Positions 12,301-19,690 of a stretch of 64,000 bases of DNA are shown here, in pieces (positions within the stretch are counted from its first letter, which is position 1; the number at the start of each line of letters is the position of its first letter). The DNA comes from Leuctra nigra. Lineage: Eukaryota; Arthropoda; Insecta; Plecoptera; Leuctridae. The position numbers and the translations under genes are program-made. The stretch lies in assembly GCA_934045905.1 (NCBI GenBank), contig OW203762.1:12429647-12493646 (forward strand), in the 5' to 3' direction. The notes below the pieces were generated by a model. The model did no database searches. It saw nothing but the letters and a program-made list of their open reading frames with translations, and had not been told where the DNA came from.

Positions 12301-15300
12301 AGCGGAATCAAACAAACAACTATTTAAATGAAAGAATATCTGTAAATCATCAAGTTCAGTACGATTGTGGATGAGTGAACGAAATATTGAAATAAATGCA
12401 GGCCAATCAGAGTGAAGTCCAGAGAACTTCGGCAAGTTTATAGTCGGCAAACGAACTGATTTTTTGACAAGTGAAATGTCAGGTGATGCAACAGGGGGAA
12501 TGACTGCTTTTGCCTCAGCTGCTGCAACAGCCTCTAGATAGCGAGATTGAGCACTGAAGAAAAGATCATTGAAACTTGCCCATTTTTTGCTCACTTCCAT
12601 TGCAGTTAATGGAGCGACCTCCCCACCGATGGCTGCCACCTTATCGCGGTGGTGGGGTTTGCGTTGGCCAATGATCCATTGCAGCTACGCCGGCGAGCAT
12701 ATGCTCATGTGTAAGGGCTTCCCATGCCGGACAGGTCAGTGGTGAGGTCCAGACAAAGAGCAGCCAGGGTTGGCCTAACCATGTCCTCCCTTGAATTTGC
12801 GGTCCCCTCCCCTCCCCTCGGGCCGGCCTTACCCCTCGAGATGGTGATCCCCCTGAAATCGGGTTCCGCTGGCCCGAATCCTCACACCCCCCGGTCCGTC
12901 CCCATTCCTGCCTGGCCTCCCCACTAGTGTTGGACTCCACCGGATCGGGCCCGTTAGGTCGACCCCTCCCCATGTCCACCACTTATATCAACAAAGTTAA
13001 ATGCAAAAATGCAAAAATTAATGTGCGCAATATAACCTCGTCGTTGACGCGCCGTTAAACCACAATAATCTGGAGCGACCAACTTTACATTGAGGGAAGT
13101 GATACTCTCTTGAATTTCATCAAACTTAGTTTGCAAACTGAGTAAACGATCGTACCGACCTTTGAATAACACGACATTGTCGGGAGACAGTTTTTTGAAA
13201 GCATCAAAGATTTGCTGTGTTTGAGCGAAAGCCTCCTCACGTCTGTATTGAAGCAAATCTTGATCTTGCTTCTGAGACATCGTAAGGACTGCCCCACGCT
13301 GAGCGATGAATCACTGCGAGAAAACCGCGTAATCGCGCAACTGACCTTATGAAGGTCACGAGGGTCACGAGTGACGAAACACAAACTGAACGAGAGGCAA
13401 AAAGTAACTAACTGGCAAGCAGCTAGTAAACGAGCACGGGCGTCTGCACGGAAGACGGAAAACGTGCAATTGCACTGTAGAGAGTGCAGATTACGGAACG
13501 AGATTGTAGCGAGCACGGGCGTCTGCGAGGGAGACGGAAGCGTGCACGCGTGAATGGTTCCTGGTTGGTTCTGACAAACGAACATGTAACCAACACACGA
13601 GGAATGGCTGTAAACCACGGACAAATACTAGTTGGAACTCCGGCTCACAGGGATCATGTGTTAAGGCCAGATAGTGGAGTCTGGTCCTGGAGAGTAAGAT
13701 CGGGTGCAGCAGCGTTAAGAGAGCTGATGCAACCGTAAACGAGCACGGGATAGTGACGGCAATCAAGGGACCAATGGCTAGAGGCCATACACCACAGTTC
13801 ATTCAATGTTACCTAATGGCAGGTATTTACCAGTGTAGAAGTAGAAATGGGCCAGACGACCTCTCAGACACAGCGTGGCGCGGGTAGGCGTGGCGAGGAA
13901 AGAATTGCATTCAGAGTCCACAGGGAAGAGAATGGAAATACTTGTGGGAGTCGCACTTCACGCAGATCGTAGAGTATTGTCTAAAACGGTATTGCTGGAG
14001 GTAATATTAAACGCACTGTATACTGTAAAAGCGTGGGCGCAGGTGAATTGTAAGTTCACTGTGCTGAGCTAAGTAATGCTGATCGGCAAGGCGATGTTGC
14101 TGATAGCAATGTACGTGAGTAACTCGAATGACCGCTCGGACGATGTGAACGGTCAGACGTATGGGTAGAAAACTGTGCACCTGCCACCGGTAAATCAAAT
14201 ACACTGTGGTAGGCAAAGTATTATTGCGCGGGGATAGGTAAACAGGTAGCGCAATAACAGGGGTGGAAGGAGGGAGGAAAAATAGTTCCAAGAACAACTG
14301 AGAGGTGAGTCAAGGACAGGGAATGGGCAGGAAACTAATAACTATAAACACAAGCGCCTACTCGGCGCGGACACTTTTAGAATATTTAAATTATCATGTT
14401 CCTCATATAGTAACCAGGGTATGTGTTTTTTTAAACCAGCGCATAGTAGAATAGATGTGTTTAAATATTCTTGTATCAATAGGATTCAGTATACTTATAA
14501 TAGATTCTTGGAAATGAACACGAATATAGATGTTAATTTTAATTCTTTCACGACTTTCAAAAATCTTTTAAAAGATCTTGTGATGTTATTTTATTATTTT
14601 GACTAAACTTGCTACATGTGATATTTTCATGCTTAGTGTGTTATAATGTATTTATTTTAATCTTTGTTGTATGTTCCAGTGTATGTTTTAGTCTATGTTT
14701 AGTCTATGTCCAGTCTATGTTTTATTATATTTGCACTGGTGGATTCAGTTATGTTTGCAAATAAATACTTAATAAAAAAAAAAAAAAGTTTTAACCACTA
14801 AAACAAATCAGGTATGATTACTGAATGGGAAGCCTTTTTTCGCTGTAGAGTTAAATGGCGTTTATCGCTGTTGCTGTTGTGTCTTGGTCTATGTGGTCAC
14901 GTGGGGTAGAAGACATCTCTGCGCTGCTAGCGCCGCGAGTGAGAGCAAATGGCAGTGAAAAAGTCTATTCGATCTGAAATGGATCCTTTTTAGCTCACGG
15001 TCTTCTGGTGTTGAAAACTGACTGACATCCGCATAATCAAATTGCATGCGCAACTTCTTTCGAGCATGATAACGTGTTGATTTGTTTCAGCGGCCCACTG
15101 TTTTTGGAATTACACGTCAAAGCAAGTAATCCCGAATCTCCACACGTACCAAGTGGCTCTTAGGAAGATCTACAGGGAATGGCACCTGGACAGTTCCAGT
15201 CCATCAGTACAGCGCATGAACATCCAGAGAGTCATCCTGGACAGCAGGTTTGACGGCTACTACAGACGAAACCTCGATAACGACATTGCCCTGGTCGTGC

Positions 15301-18300
15301 TGACGAACAACGCCACTCTTACAGACCACGTGCAAGTCGCTGCCATCGACGCCGGGACTCCTGCTAATGGCAGTGTCGGTGTGGTAAGTGACTATAAGTG
15401 ACACGATCCTTTATATGATGGAGTTTTAAAACGCTCAGTGTAACTCGTTGATAAGCGAGCACCGATACGCGGAACAACCCAAACTGAACACAATTCTCTC
15501 AATAAAAGAAAACCAACTACAAATGATCAAGTGATTTCTGATTTCTGATTTTTATTGCAACTTTCAATCTATAAACTTTGAAACAATAGAATAAGAAATC
15601 TATACGAACATCCAACAAATTATAAAACGGTATTTGAACGAAACGGATTGGTTATGCTGGTCAGGATCCTTGACAATCAATCCTTGTTGAGCGAGCGACT
15701 TCTTGCCGCTTTCTTACAGAAATACAAACAGTAACAGAAACTGAAAACAAAAAAATAAAGACAGGACAGAAGAAAACGAGATTCGTGCCAAAAGAGCTTA
15801 AAAAGGAGACGCTCGCTCAAAAACTCCAGGTATCAGAAAGAAAGTAGAAATCAGGCTATGTCTTAAGGCATGATACAGCCAAAATAAAATTGTACTTTTA
15901 TTCCTGTTCGGGGATTCGTGCACATTCACGTAGAGTTGAAAGATCCAGCTTAGCACGTATAGTCTTGAAATAACACATTAGATTAGAGAAACGACCTTGC
16001 GCCCATCAGCAAGTCAACATTTCATTTTTTTTCATACTTGGTGAGAAAACTAAGTTCAACCCGGATTGAGCTTTTGATGAAGCAACAAACAAATCTTCCT
16101 CTTCCTCGCTATATTTTATTAAAAATTATAGCACTTATCGTTTACCTGCAATTAACAAAATCTCAAAATATATTACGCTTCAATTTACCAGCTGGTACTG
16201 TAGTCTGGTACTGAGATTGTAAATATCGCGTTTTGTTATGAATTCTGCATACTTGCAAACTTTTGACCCTGTCTGAGCCTGGGAATTAGTGTCGCTATCC
16301 CTTCCGGCAACACACATTCCAAGAATCTCGACGAATAAAAGTCAACATAGATGAAGTCACAATCGAAATTAGATCATTTTTGAAGGTATCATTAAATACA
16401 TTTTATCAACGTCGATGACTCTGCTTGAATTTTTAATTTACACTTAATGCATATCGAAAAATAGCACACGTAGTTATTATGTTCGAACATATTTTCGAAC
16501 AATTTTCTGCTTATTACAAATCAAACACTGATGAACAACAATGATAGTGATTAGTTCCAGGTCCGATCATAAAAATATGGTGACCAGATTCAGTGGTCCT
16601 TATGCCTCTATCTCAGGTGGCAGGCTGGGGCTACGATGAGACGGGAAATCTTAGCCACGAGCTGCGGTCCATCCAGCTTCCTTATGTCGACCACGACACT
16701 TGCTACCAGGCTCTGGGAGATGACAAGTACGTATCGTCCTTGTTTGGCAATAATAGAATTATTGTTAATTTCACGTCAATTAAACTAGAAAAAAGCTCAG
16801 TGTTACGCGTTGTTCATCACTCAGCGAGGACCGAAAAGCACAACATCTCCAACCTACCACGGCCCAGGAGGCCAATTCTTGAGTTTTCATGTTTTGAAAC
16901 CATGTGTGGTTTCATTGTTTAAAACGTAAAAAAGTTGAAGGCTAAGCAATAGTTGTCAACTTTTTTACGTTTTAAACAATGAAACCACACATGGTTTCAA
17001 AACACGAAAACTCAAGAATTGGCCTCCAGGAATAATATTTCCCCATGATTATCAATCGACAATGAATTATTATATATTGAAGACTGCCAAATATATTGGG
17101 AAAGTCAATGGACGTTTTCACCAGACGTTCATTAACGTTAAAATTATGAATATCAGCATTGGCAAATAAACCTCTACACCTCATACGAACTATTTCTTCC
17201 CTCTTTCAGATTTACTTACTACATTCTTCTTTCTTCACTTTAGGTTCAAGAAGTTGTTAACTTCTGATAAATTCTGCGCTGGATATATTAATCGAGGGAT
17301 GAGCGTTTGCTAAGGGGACAGTGGCGGGGGGTTCATTACGCTGGACAAGGTCACGAAGAAACCAACCGTCAGAGGCATCGTAAGCATCGACTTTCGGCCC
17401 AAGGAGTTCCTCAGGGATCGGTGCTACTCCCTCTTCTATACAGCATTTACAAACATCGGGGAGCCGCGTTACATCCAGTGGATCCGGGAGCATATCGCAA
17501 GTGGTGAGAAACCGTAGCCAGAGGTGCCAGAGGTACCAGAGGTACTAGAGGTGGGCGGACGCTCACCCAAAACTGCGTCCTACCCGTCCTCTGCCCTCCC
17601 ACAAAAAATTAACATCATTAATGCTCTCGACTTCAATTTCCAGAAAAAAACAAAATATTCTAATCTGGCTATCCAGCGTCCCAAATTGGGGGATCGCGTC
17701 GAAAAACCATCCAACTAACCGGTTTGGCTAACTGAGATATTTGATGATATCTCTCTATTACAACCAAGTGGGACAACTAGACATTTAATTCGGTTAAGAA
17801 TCATTATGGAAGGAATAACACAGGCTCCAACTGTTGTAGGCAATACACCACTGAACTCTCGGCTTGTTATGCGCACCTAAACAAGCAAACTACCATCAGC
17901 TGGTTTATCGACGCAGCCCCTCAATTATCATCTATTGTGATAGCAATATGTTAGCCTCCTAAATGAAGCGTCCACCACTCTTTACGCTGCTACCCTAGCC
18001 ACCCTAGCAACATTTCCTGGCGATCTCTGGCGCCCTGCAAGTTTCATACTTGCTATTAATACATTTTCAAACAGTTTTTTTTGCGCCACCCGGTAAAGAG
18101 ATTTCCAATTCTGTTCATTTGGACGGTTCATTGTCGGTATTTGTTTTCGTGTTTGTGCGTAACTGTGGTGACGATGACGATTAATGTTTTTAATTGCCTT
18201 TCAGGAGTGCTCGTTCACCCCAACTGTACGGACAACCCGGTGTTCGCTTGCCAGGTGATCGTGCGGACTCAGGCCTGCACGAGCAAGGAATTCGTACGTG

Positions 18301-19161
18301 CGTGCTGCAAGAGTTGCACGCTGGCAGGCCAACTGCCGCCAAACGGGCCGCATATCGAACAATCTGGTAATTGACAAATCCTTCATTTAATGGGATAATA
18401 AGGCCACTTCATTATATACGGCGCCACTCATAATTTTCAAAATGTTCAAAGAAAATTACAAATAAAATTAATTTTCCATAATCTAGATTAACTCAACATT
18501 ACTCTTTTCAAAAAAGTAAAACACTCCAATGTTTTTCTGTAATCAAAAACCTAGAAAAAAAACACGCCATGTAAAAAATTGGCAGCCAACTCTCCTTCAA
18601 CAAAAATAATAGAGAAGATCAAATAAATCAGCACTGAATAGTGCTGTTGTTTAATTATTGTGTAATTATTTATTGATTTATTTAAATTAATTTAAATTAT
18701 TTATTTAATTATTGTTTAATTCATATTTGTTAACAATTATCTGGGTACGGTATCATTATACGTATTGTACTAACTACACAGTATAAATGTATCAATAGGT
18801 TTTTTTCATTAGGAATTCGGCTAATTGATCATTTTGATTTCAACATTTCGAAAATCTCTGTTTTTTGGGGAAATGTCGTTACAGCTATAAAGAGCATTTG
18901 AAAAAAAACTGTAACACTATGCCTTTGGCAAATAAATAAACATTCTATAATCAAGGAACTTGTGTTCTTCTTCTAGGAATTTCGTGTCGTATGGATGGAG
19001 GAAGCGGTGTTTGCTTGCCGCCGACTGTGAGTAGAGAAAGTGAGTATTACTCTGGCTGGGTTGAATGCTTTCCTTGTCCAATACCTAACCGCAGTCGTTT
19101 CACCGTCATAGATCCTGAATTGTGCGAAGTATGTGAAGCAGAGTTTCACTTCATGCTCTGA
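331..19161 (+). CDS. modular-serine-protease-like protein with PLAC-type C-terminal extension (5' partial)
   Basis: Predicted exons are 331-483, 15091-15383, 16617-16726, 17244-17503, 18205-18366 and 18977-19161; all GT..AG junctions keep phase (1,0,2,1,1). Exon 1 gives PLVHGGN, PWHAGIW and ECGGTLIAPNLVVT; exon 2 begins with AAHC (catalytic His) and holds DNDIALVVL (catalytic Asp); exon 3 has AGWGYDE; exon 4 has DKFCAGY and GDSGGG (catalytic Ser). The PWHAGI, DKFCAGY and GDSGGG combination is that of insect modular serine proteases, secreted initiators of clip-protease cascades. Residue 189 is Ser, so trypsin specificity is not expected. N-terminal LDLa/sushi exons would lie off the left edge. 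Codon 192, between Cys191 and Gly193, is TAA (17311-17313), one change from CAA, so the copy is a null allele, a young pseudogene or an assembly error. A second in-frame stop (TAG, 17515-17517) lies beyond the predicted donor. Confidence 0.75.
484..792. other. intron 1 start; possible hAT end
   Basis: There is no coding signal. At 588 the sequence CAGTGGCGTAACC resembles the terminus of the hAT-like elements seen elsewhere in the window, but I found no matching right end or 8-bp duplication. Confidence 0.3.
793..959 (+). repeat. partial copy of the 451-bp element found in the BEL gag
   Basis: The stretch starts with GATTA and runs through GGCGCGTC, TTGCGCACATTAA and GGAGTCCAGCACT. It matches, at roughly three bases in four, the reverse complement of 13070 down to about 12890, where the same sequence forms a 451-bp insertion with a 10-bp target duplication. 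Both copies begin at the same base, so 793 is the true element end. This copy is cut off at 959, next to the 12-bp repeat flanking the tRNA array. Confidence 0.6.
1001..1072 (-). tRNA. tRNA-like copy 1, anticodon position GGT (Thr?)
   Basis: The 72 bases fold as a cloverleaf: acceptor GTCCCGA with TCGGGGT (two G-U pairs), D stem GCTT/AAGC, perfect T arm with TTCGATT. The anticodon loop is CCGGTAA, putting GGT (Thr) at 34-36, but base 33 is C instead of the near-invariant U, and pair 28-42 is A-G. It may be transcribed (good A and B boxes) but is doubtful as a decoding tRNA; it could be a SINE head. Confidence 0.55.
1307..1378 (-). tRNA. tRNA-like copy 2 (GGT)
   Basis: Identical to copy 1, one 306-bp period further on, left arm of the array. 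Confidence 0.55.
1613..1684 (-). tRNA. tRNA-like copy 3 (GGT)
   Basis: Last complete copy before the array inverts. Confidence 0.55.
1915..1980 (+). pseudogene. truncated tRNA-like copy at the inversion point
   Basis: The first bases of the tRNA, including the 5' acceptor strand and much of the A box, are missing: AAATAAAAACG of the left arm joins directly to GTTAAAGCATAG of the right arm. The copy has an intact B box only. Confidence 0.6.
2215..2286 (+). tRNA. tRNA-like copy 4 (GGT)
   Basis: First complete copy in the right arm, plus orientation. Confidence 0.55.
2521..2592 (+). tRNA. tRNA-like copy 5 (GGT)
   Basis: Right arm, same sequence as copy 4. Confidence 0.55.
2827..2898 (+). tRNA. 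tRNA-like copy 6 (GGT)
   Basis: Right arm, same sequence as copy 4. Confidence 0.55.
3133..3204 (+). tRNA. tRNA-like copy 7 (GGT)
   Basis: Right arm, same sequence as copy 4. Confidence 0.55.
3439..3510 (+). tRNA. tRNA-like copy 8 (GGT)
   Basis: Right arm, same sequence as copy 4. Confidence 0.55.
3745..3816 (+). tRNA. tRNA-like copy 9 (GGT)
   Basis: Last copy. Its unit is cut off about 67 bases further on, where the 12-bp flanking repeat begins. Confidence 0.55.
3896..4289. other. AT-rich intronic DNA
   Basis: I see no gene, repeat unit or regulatory signal here apart from short direct repeats (TTCAACTTTC) near 3910-3935. Confidence 0.4.
4502..7485 (-). mobile_element. LINE (family B) inserted into LINE A
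   Basis: The element is on the minus strand inside the coding part of LINE A. Its 3' end is an (AAT)n tail at 4502-4522 and its 5' end lies only a few bases before the ORF2 start at 7482. It therefore has no ORF1 and is probably slightly 5'-truncated. It splits LINE A within the C-terminal region after the reverse transcriptase. I could not define a target duplication. Confidence 0.8.
4642..7482 (-). CDS. LINE B ORF2: endonuclease-reverse transcriptase
   Basis: An uninterrupted 946-residue protein. Residues about 1-220 are an apurinic-type endonuclease (LNSQSFLSHRDEI, DIVCLTETHV, GGVMIYLRKG, ILGDFNVDLL, ITDHNIIYID). Residues about 480-750 are a reverse transcriptase with FRPLNMLPVYEK, VFLDLKRAFETID, VPQGSVLGPLLFLIYIND and the catalytic FADD box. 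The C-terminal part has KYLGVIVDSQL and LQKLQNRAMRIIL, typical of CR1/Jockey-group elements. The product nicks target DNA and copies its own RNA there. The intact frame points to recent activity; placement in a named clade would need a tree. Confidence 0.9.
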   Translation of the reverse strand: MSNCHIIYLNSQSFLSHRDEIVRLMSVNTPDIVCLTETHVTSDVEKNEVVIDEYNLMRCDSNSRHTGGVMIYLRKGLKHKKIIKHAKNHDFWALGLTVDCAYEKKLICVLYRSPNGNIIEFLSFFEELLEKILSFNLTSTILGDFNVDLLKDSTYSNRLSNIILKSGLKQVIKDPTRISKTSKTLIDLVITNDYNSFVHMKGYPVITDHNIIYIDCTRKKRKYQEPVSYVIRDFNNFSTEYYQSELIKCDWMDQPEDVNVIANNLVNKMVKCLDTVAPKKTVSKGRKRHINPWFSEEVEHVLSERDRLFKIFKISNTSQAWEEYKTQRNKATDFIRKKKSEFLHSEIDEAKGNSKRMWKTLKNIIKTDNNKEVVKKIVFDDGQCKDAATIANKFNKYYIDSINEIVSSIPDSGREDMINLCLYTDSEMCNFSKVSVRNLADIVLDLPNKGCTDDGINADILKVAFPVIKYELLKIINESLLKGIFPNQWKLSTIVPIPKVVNTTKASEFRPLNMLPVYEKVLEKVVHKDLYSYLNVNNLLCDQQSGFRNNHSCESAVQCVVSEWKEEMDKGKMVVAVFLDLKRAFETIDRDILLKKLELNGICGNVLKWFQSYLSNRVQKVKWNGIFSNEMKNDLGVPQGSVLGPLLFLIYINDMPKLFKYSSVHLFADDAVIYFAGNNYDDVIDIINIELERVVEWLNQHKLKLNCTKCKSLLMSTDPKIIKNGVTKHIILDSVEIEMVQQMKYLGVIVDSQLKFGPHINYMCKKISKKIGFMGRVSKSLSLWTKCLIYNTIILPHFDNCATLFLSINNSDMDSLQKLQNRAMRIILKVDRLTPINFMLNELKFLNVKERVRLASVIFIYKIVHNLLPLYLQNKVELISDIHSHCTRASTSNNIFIDFKAKTSTIKSLFVQGARLYNDIPVSYRSIVNIKVFKSMCIEFINKGRA
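7927..8639 (-). repeat. BEL 3' LTR (element orientation)
   Basis: 713 bp, paired with 13659-14373. It lacks the TA dinucleotide present in the other copy (CTAAACAC against CTATAAACAC). Confidence 0.9.
8640..8655 (-). promoter_or_regulatory. polypurine tract of the BEL element
   Basis: On the minus strand, GCAGTGGGCGGTTA lies directly before the 3' LTR start TGTCCGCGCC. This is where plus-strand DNA synthesis is primed in LTR elements. Confidence 0.55.
8786..9997 (-). pseudogene. BEL integrase region of pol
   Basis: 403 residues from the first Met, with open frame extending further upstream to about 10140. An N-terminal HHCC zinc finger (HLSHLICDFYHL with CLTCHKF) is followed by a DDE core (VGTDFAGPF, YSDCGRNYVG, FGGLWEACVK) and a C-terminal domain (SPGHFLIG, KWIRNPPNLQVGDVV) typical of BEL/Pao. 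It would insert the cDNA. It is out of frame with the upstream gag-protease ORF because of the indel near 10150-10163, so it is a fragment of a polyprotein, not a free gene. Confidence 0.85.
9841..12639 (-). pseudogene. BEL gag-protease ORF fused to RNase H remnant
   Basis: 932 residues. Near the N-terminus is a BEL gag segment (INLPKFSGLHSDWPAFI), then Cys/His zinc knuckles (CPQCKQTHRLSHC, CYNCLGPHPRSAC) and an aspartic protease (MVLDSGSQVTAI). After GHTQLSTTPSDYVTPPR the sequence jumps to LKTFVANRLPTQ and NPADCALRG, which normally follow RNase H, so about 1.5 kb or more covering the reverse transcriptase has been deleted. The last ~100 residues are out of frame after a C-rich run. The start given is a Met inside the 451-bp insert; the true gag start is at 13280. 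Confidence 0.85.
12620..13070 (-). mobile_element. 451-bp short interspersed insertion in gag
   Basis: The insert is flanked by a perfect 10-bp duplication TGGAGCGACC (12610-12619 and 13071-13080). Removing it joins the two parts of gag in frame, so it is a true insertion. It is GC-rich in its middle, has no long ORF of its own, no clear terminal inverted repeats, and no A or B box that I can see. The 5' end of a second copy is at 793-959. It may be a SINE; the class is unknown. Confidence 0.75.
12954..13280 (-). pseudogene. BEL gag N-terminal fragment
   Basis: The true gag start (MSQKQDQDLL) and about 70 residues, with heptad-like leucines typical of the N-terminal coiled coil of BEL gag. 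After NVKLVAP the reading frame runs into the 451-bp insertion and stops. Confidence 0.75.
13659..14373 (-). repeat. BEL 5' LTR (element orientation)
   Basis: 715 bp, partner of 7927-8639. As the upstream LTR it should carry the promoter for the minus-strand transcript. Confidence 0.9.
14788..15090. other. end of intron 1
   Basis: Unremarkable intron sequence ending in a pyrimidine-rich acceptor (TTTGTTTCAG) at 15090. Confidence 0.5.
15689..15821. repeat. short element with TTGAGCGAGCG inverted ends
   Basis: TTGAGCGAGCGAC at the left and GACGCTCGCTCAA at the right bound 133 bp in intron 2. The GCGAGCG motif recurs at 19338, 36585 and 39225, so this is a dispersed family. The rest of intron 2 (15384-16616) is AT-rich with no gene that I can see. 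Confidence 0.5.
16867..17027. repeat. 161-bp near-perfect hairpin in intron 3
   Basis: Two arms of about 71 bp (starting GGAGGCCAATTCTTGAG and ending with its complement) with one visible mismatch surround a loop of about 18 bases. It looks like a foldback-type MITE and would form a long dsRNA stem in the pre-mRNA of the upstream protease gene. Confidence 0.8.
17519..17556 (+). repeat. 9-bp tandem repeat after the protease exon
   Basis: Four copies of CCAGAGGTG-like units lie just after the predicted donor of exon 4. In the exon's frame they would read PEV repeats after an in-frame TAG, so they are most likely intronic. Confidence 0.6.
18205..18374 (+). CDS. PLAC-domain exon of the upstream protease gene
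   Basis: The exon follows the acceptor TGCCTTTCAG and encodes NCTDNPVFACQ, RTQACTSKEF and RACCKSC. This cysteine order (C-D, C, C, CC-x-SC) fits the PLAC module, usually at the C-terminus of ADAMTS, papilin and lacunin proteins. The donor of exon 4 (AGTG/GTGAGA, phase 1) fits this acceptor, so I place it at the end of the protease. Two endings are possible: the frame stops at 18374 (HIEQSGN) with AATAAA at 18462, or it splices at G/GTAATT (18366) to the exon at 18977. It could instead belong to a separate gene, but no other upstream exons are visible. Confidence 0.6.
18549..18601 (+). repeat. diverged copy of an end block of the giant foldback
   Basis: CCTAGAAAAAAAACACGCC and GGCAGCCAACTCTCCTT parallel CCCAGAAAAAAACACTCCG and GGCAGCCAAGTCTCTTT at 22955. 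The rest of intron 18375-18976 is AT-rich without coding signal. Confidence 0.5.
18977..19161 (+). CDS. Cys-rich terminal exon, probably of the same protease
   Basis: After a strong acceptor (TTCTTCTTCTAG) the frame runs 60 codons: ISCRMDGGSGVCLPP, WVECFPCP, DPELCEVCEAEF, then TGA, with AATAAA 34 bases later. GC content is above the surrounding introns throughout, as in a coding exon. The phase matches the PLAC exon. The first third also resembles the first half of a clip domain (C..G.G.C), and a good donor GTGAGT at 19027 would end the exon there; on that reading it would belong to the downstream clip-type protease. I prefer the terminal-exon reading. Confidence 0.5.
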
Positions 19162-19334
19162 GGTCCTTTTGACGTCGTCTAGCAACCCTCAGGAAATAAA
19201 TACCTTGTTTTCATATCGATACTATATGGCTGTTCTATGTAAGCTACGACAGTGAAGAATTAATTTATGGATCTAACACTGATTAAAATCAAAGAAACTT
19301 GTTGCCATTGTGAAGGCACCATACATTGATTGAA

Positions 19335-19690
19335 AATTATTGAGCGAGCGACTCCTTTTGGCTCGGACCTCTGTTTTTTTTCACAGTTTTTCTTCGATCG
19401 AGCTGAAATTTTGCACACATTTAAAGACAACCTTCTCTGTTTCCCAGTGCCAATTGAATTGAACCTGATTTTCTAAATGTACCAGGGTGCTTAGATGCTT
19501 TTTTCAAGTTTCGATGAAAAGCATACTTTTATGTTGATCGAGTGGATCATATTTCAATGTAATATGGATGTATATGTTTTCTGTGTGTAGTGTACGCAAT
19601 TCCGGTTCGAGAATTTGCACGTACCCGTGCTCGCTCATCAACGCGTTACACGGAGCGTTTTCCTAGTACATAGTCTTAGCGCATCATCCT
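19335..19690 (+). repeat. dispersed repeat, family T copy 1
   Basis: It shares ordered blocks with 39221-39830: TTGAGCGAGCGACTCC, GAGCTGAAATTTTG, ATCATATTTCAAT, GCTCGCTCATCAACGCGT and GCGTTTTCCTAG. Class unknown. In the rest of 19201-21170 I see an 18-base G run (20330-20347) and otherwise AT-rich DNA. Confidence 0.5.

Larger units (their letters stand above)
7927..14373 (-). mobile_element. BEL/Pao LTR retrotransposon, internally deleted
   Basis: 6447 bp, coding strand minus, with near-identical LTRs (713 and 715 bp) that start TGTT and end ACA on the plus strand, and a 5-bp target duplication CTTTT (7922-7926, 14374-14378). It sits in LINE A. Coding order: gag start (13280), gag and protease (to about 10620), integrase (to 8786). 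The reverse transcriptase and most of RNase H are missing, and a frameshift lies in a C-rich run near 10150-10163, so it cannot move by itself. I found no canonical primer-binding site starting TGG next to the LTR. The LTRs differ at three substitutions and one 2-bp indel by my count, so insertion was recent. Confidence 0.92.
4290..14787 (+). mobile_element. 5'-truncated LINE (family A), split by two later insertions
   Basis: Three pieces make one element. Piece 1 (4290-4501) encodes the end of a reverse transcriptase, with YADN where YADD is usual. Piece 2 (7485-7926) continues with KDLGVIV, SLVRPHMDYASVIWNP and LEKIQKRF. Piece 3 (14379-14787) finishes the protein with a frameshift, then a 3' UTR ending in AATAAATACTTAATAAAA and an A tail. 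LINE B lies between pieces 1 and 2, and a BEL/Pao element with a CTTTT target duplication between pieces 2 and 3. A second 3' fragment of this family is at 49190-49345. The 5' boundary is approximate. The copy is dead. Confidence 0.8.

Noticed and set aside
12641..12982. 113-residue minus-strand frame as a gag protein
   Set aside because: It lies within the 451-bp insertion; removing the insert restores gag continuity.
17515..17517. Second in-frame stop (TAG) as another disabling mutation
   Set aside because: It lies beyond a strong donor at 17504, so it should be intronic and says nothing about decay.
17524..17718. Proline/glutamate/valine repeat frame as a protein extension
   Set aside because: It follows an in-frame stop and the predicted donor, and the PLAC exon fits the splice phase better.
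18081..18204. N-terminal extension of the PLAC frame as a new gene start
   Set aside because: No good start codon or signal peptide; the acceptor at 18204 explains the frame.
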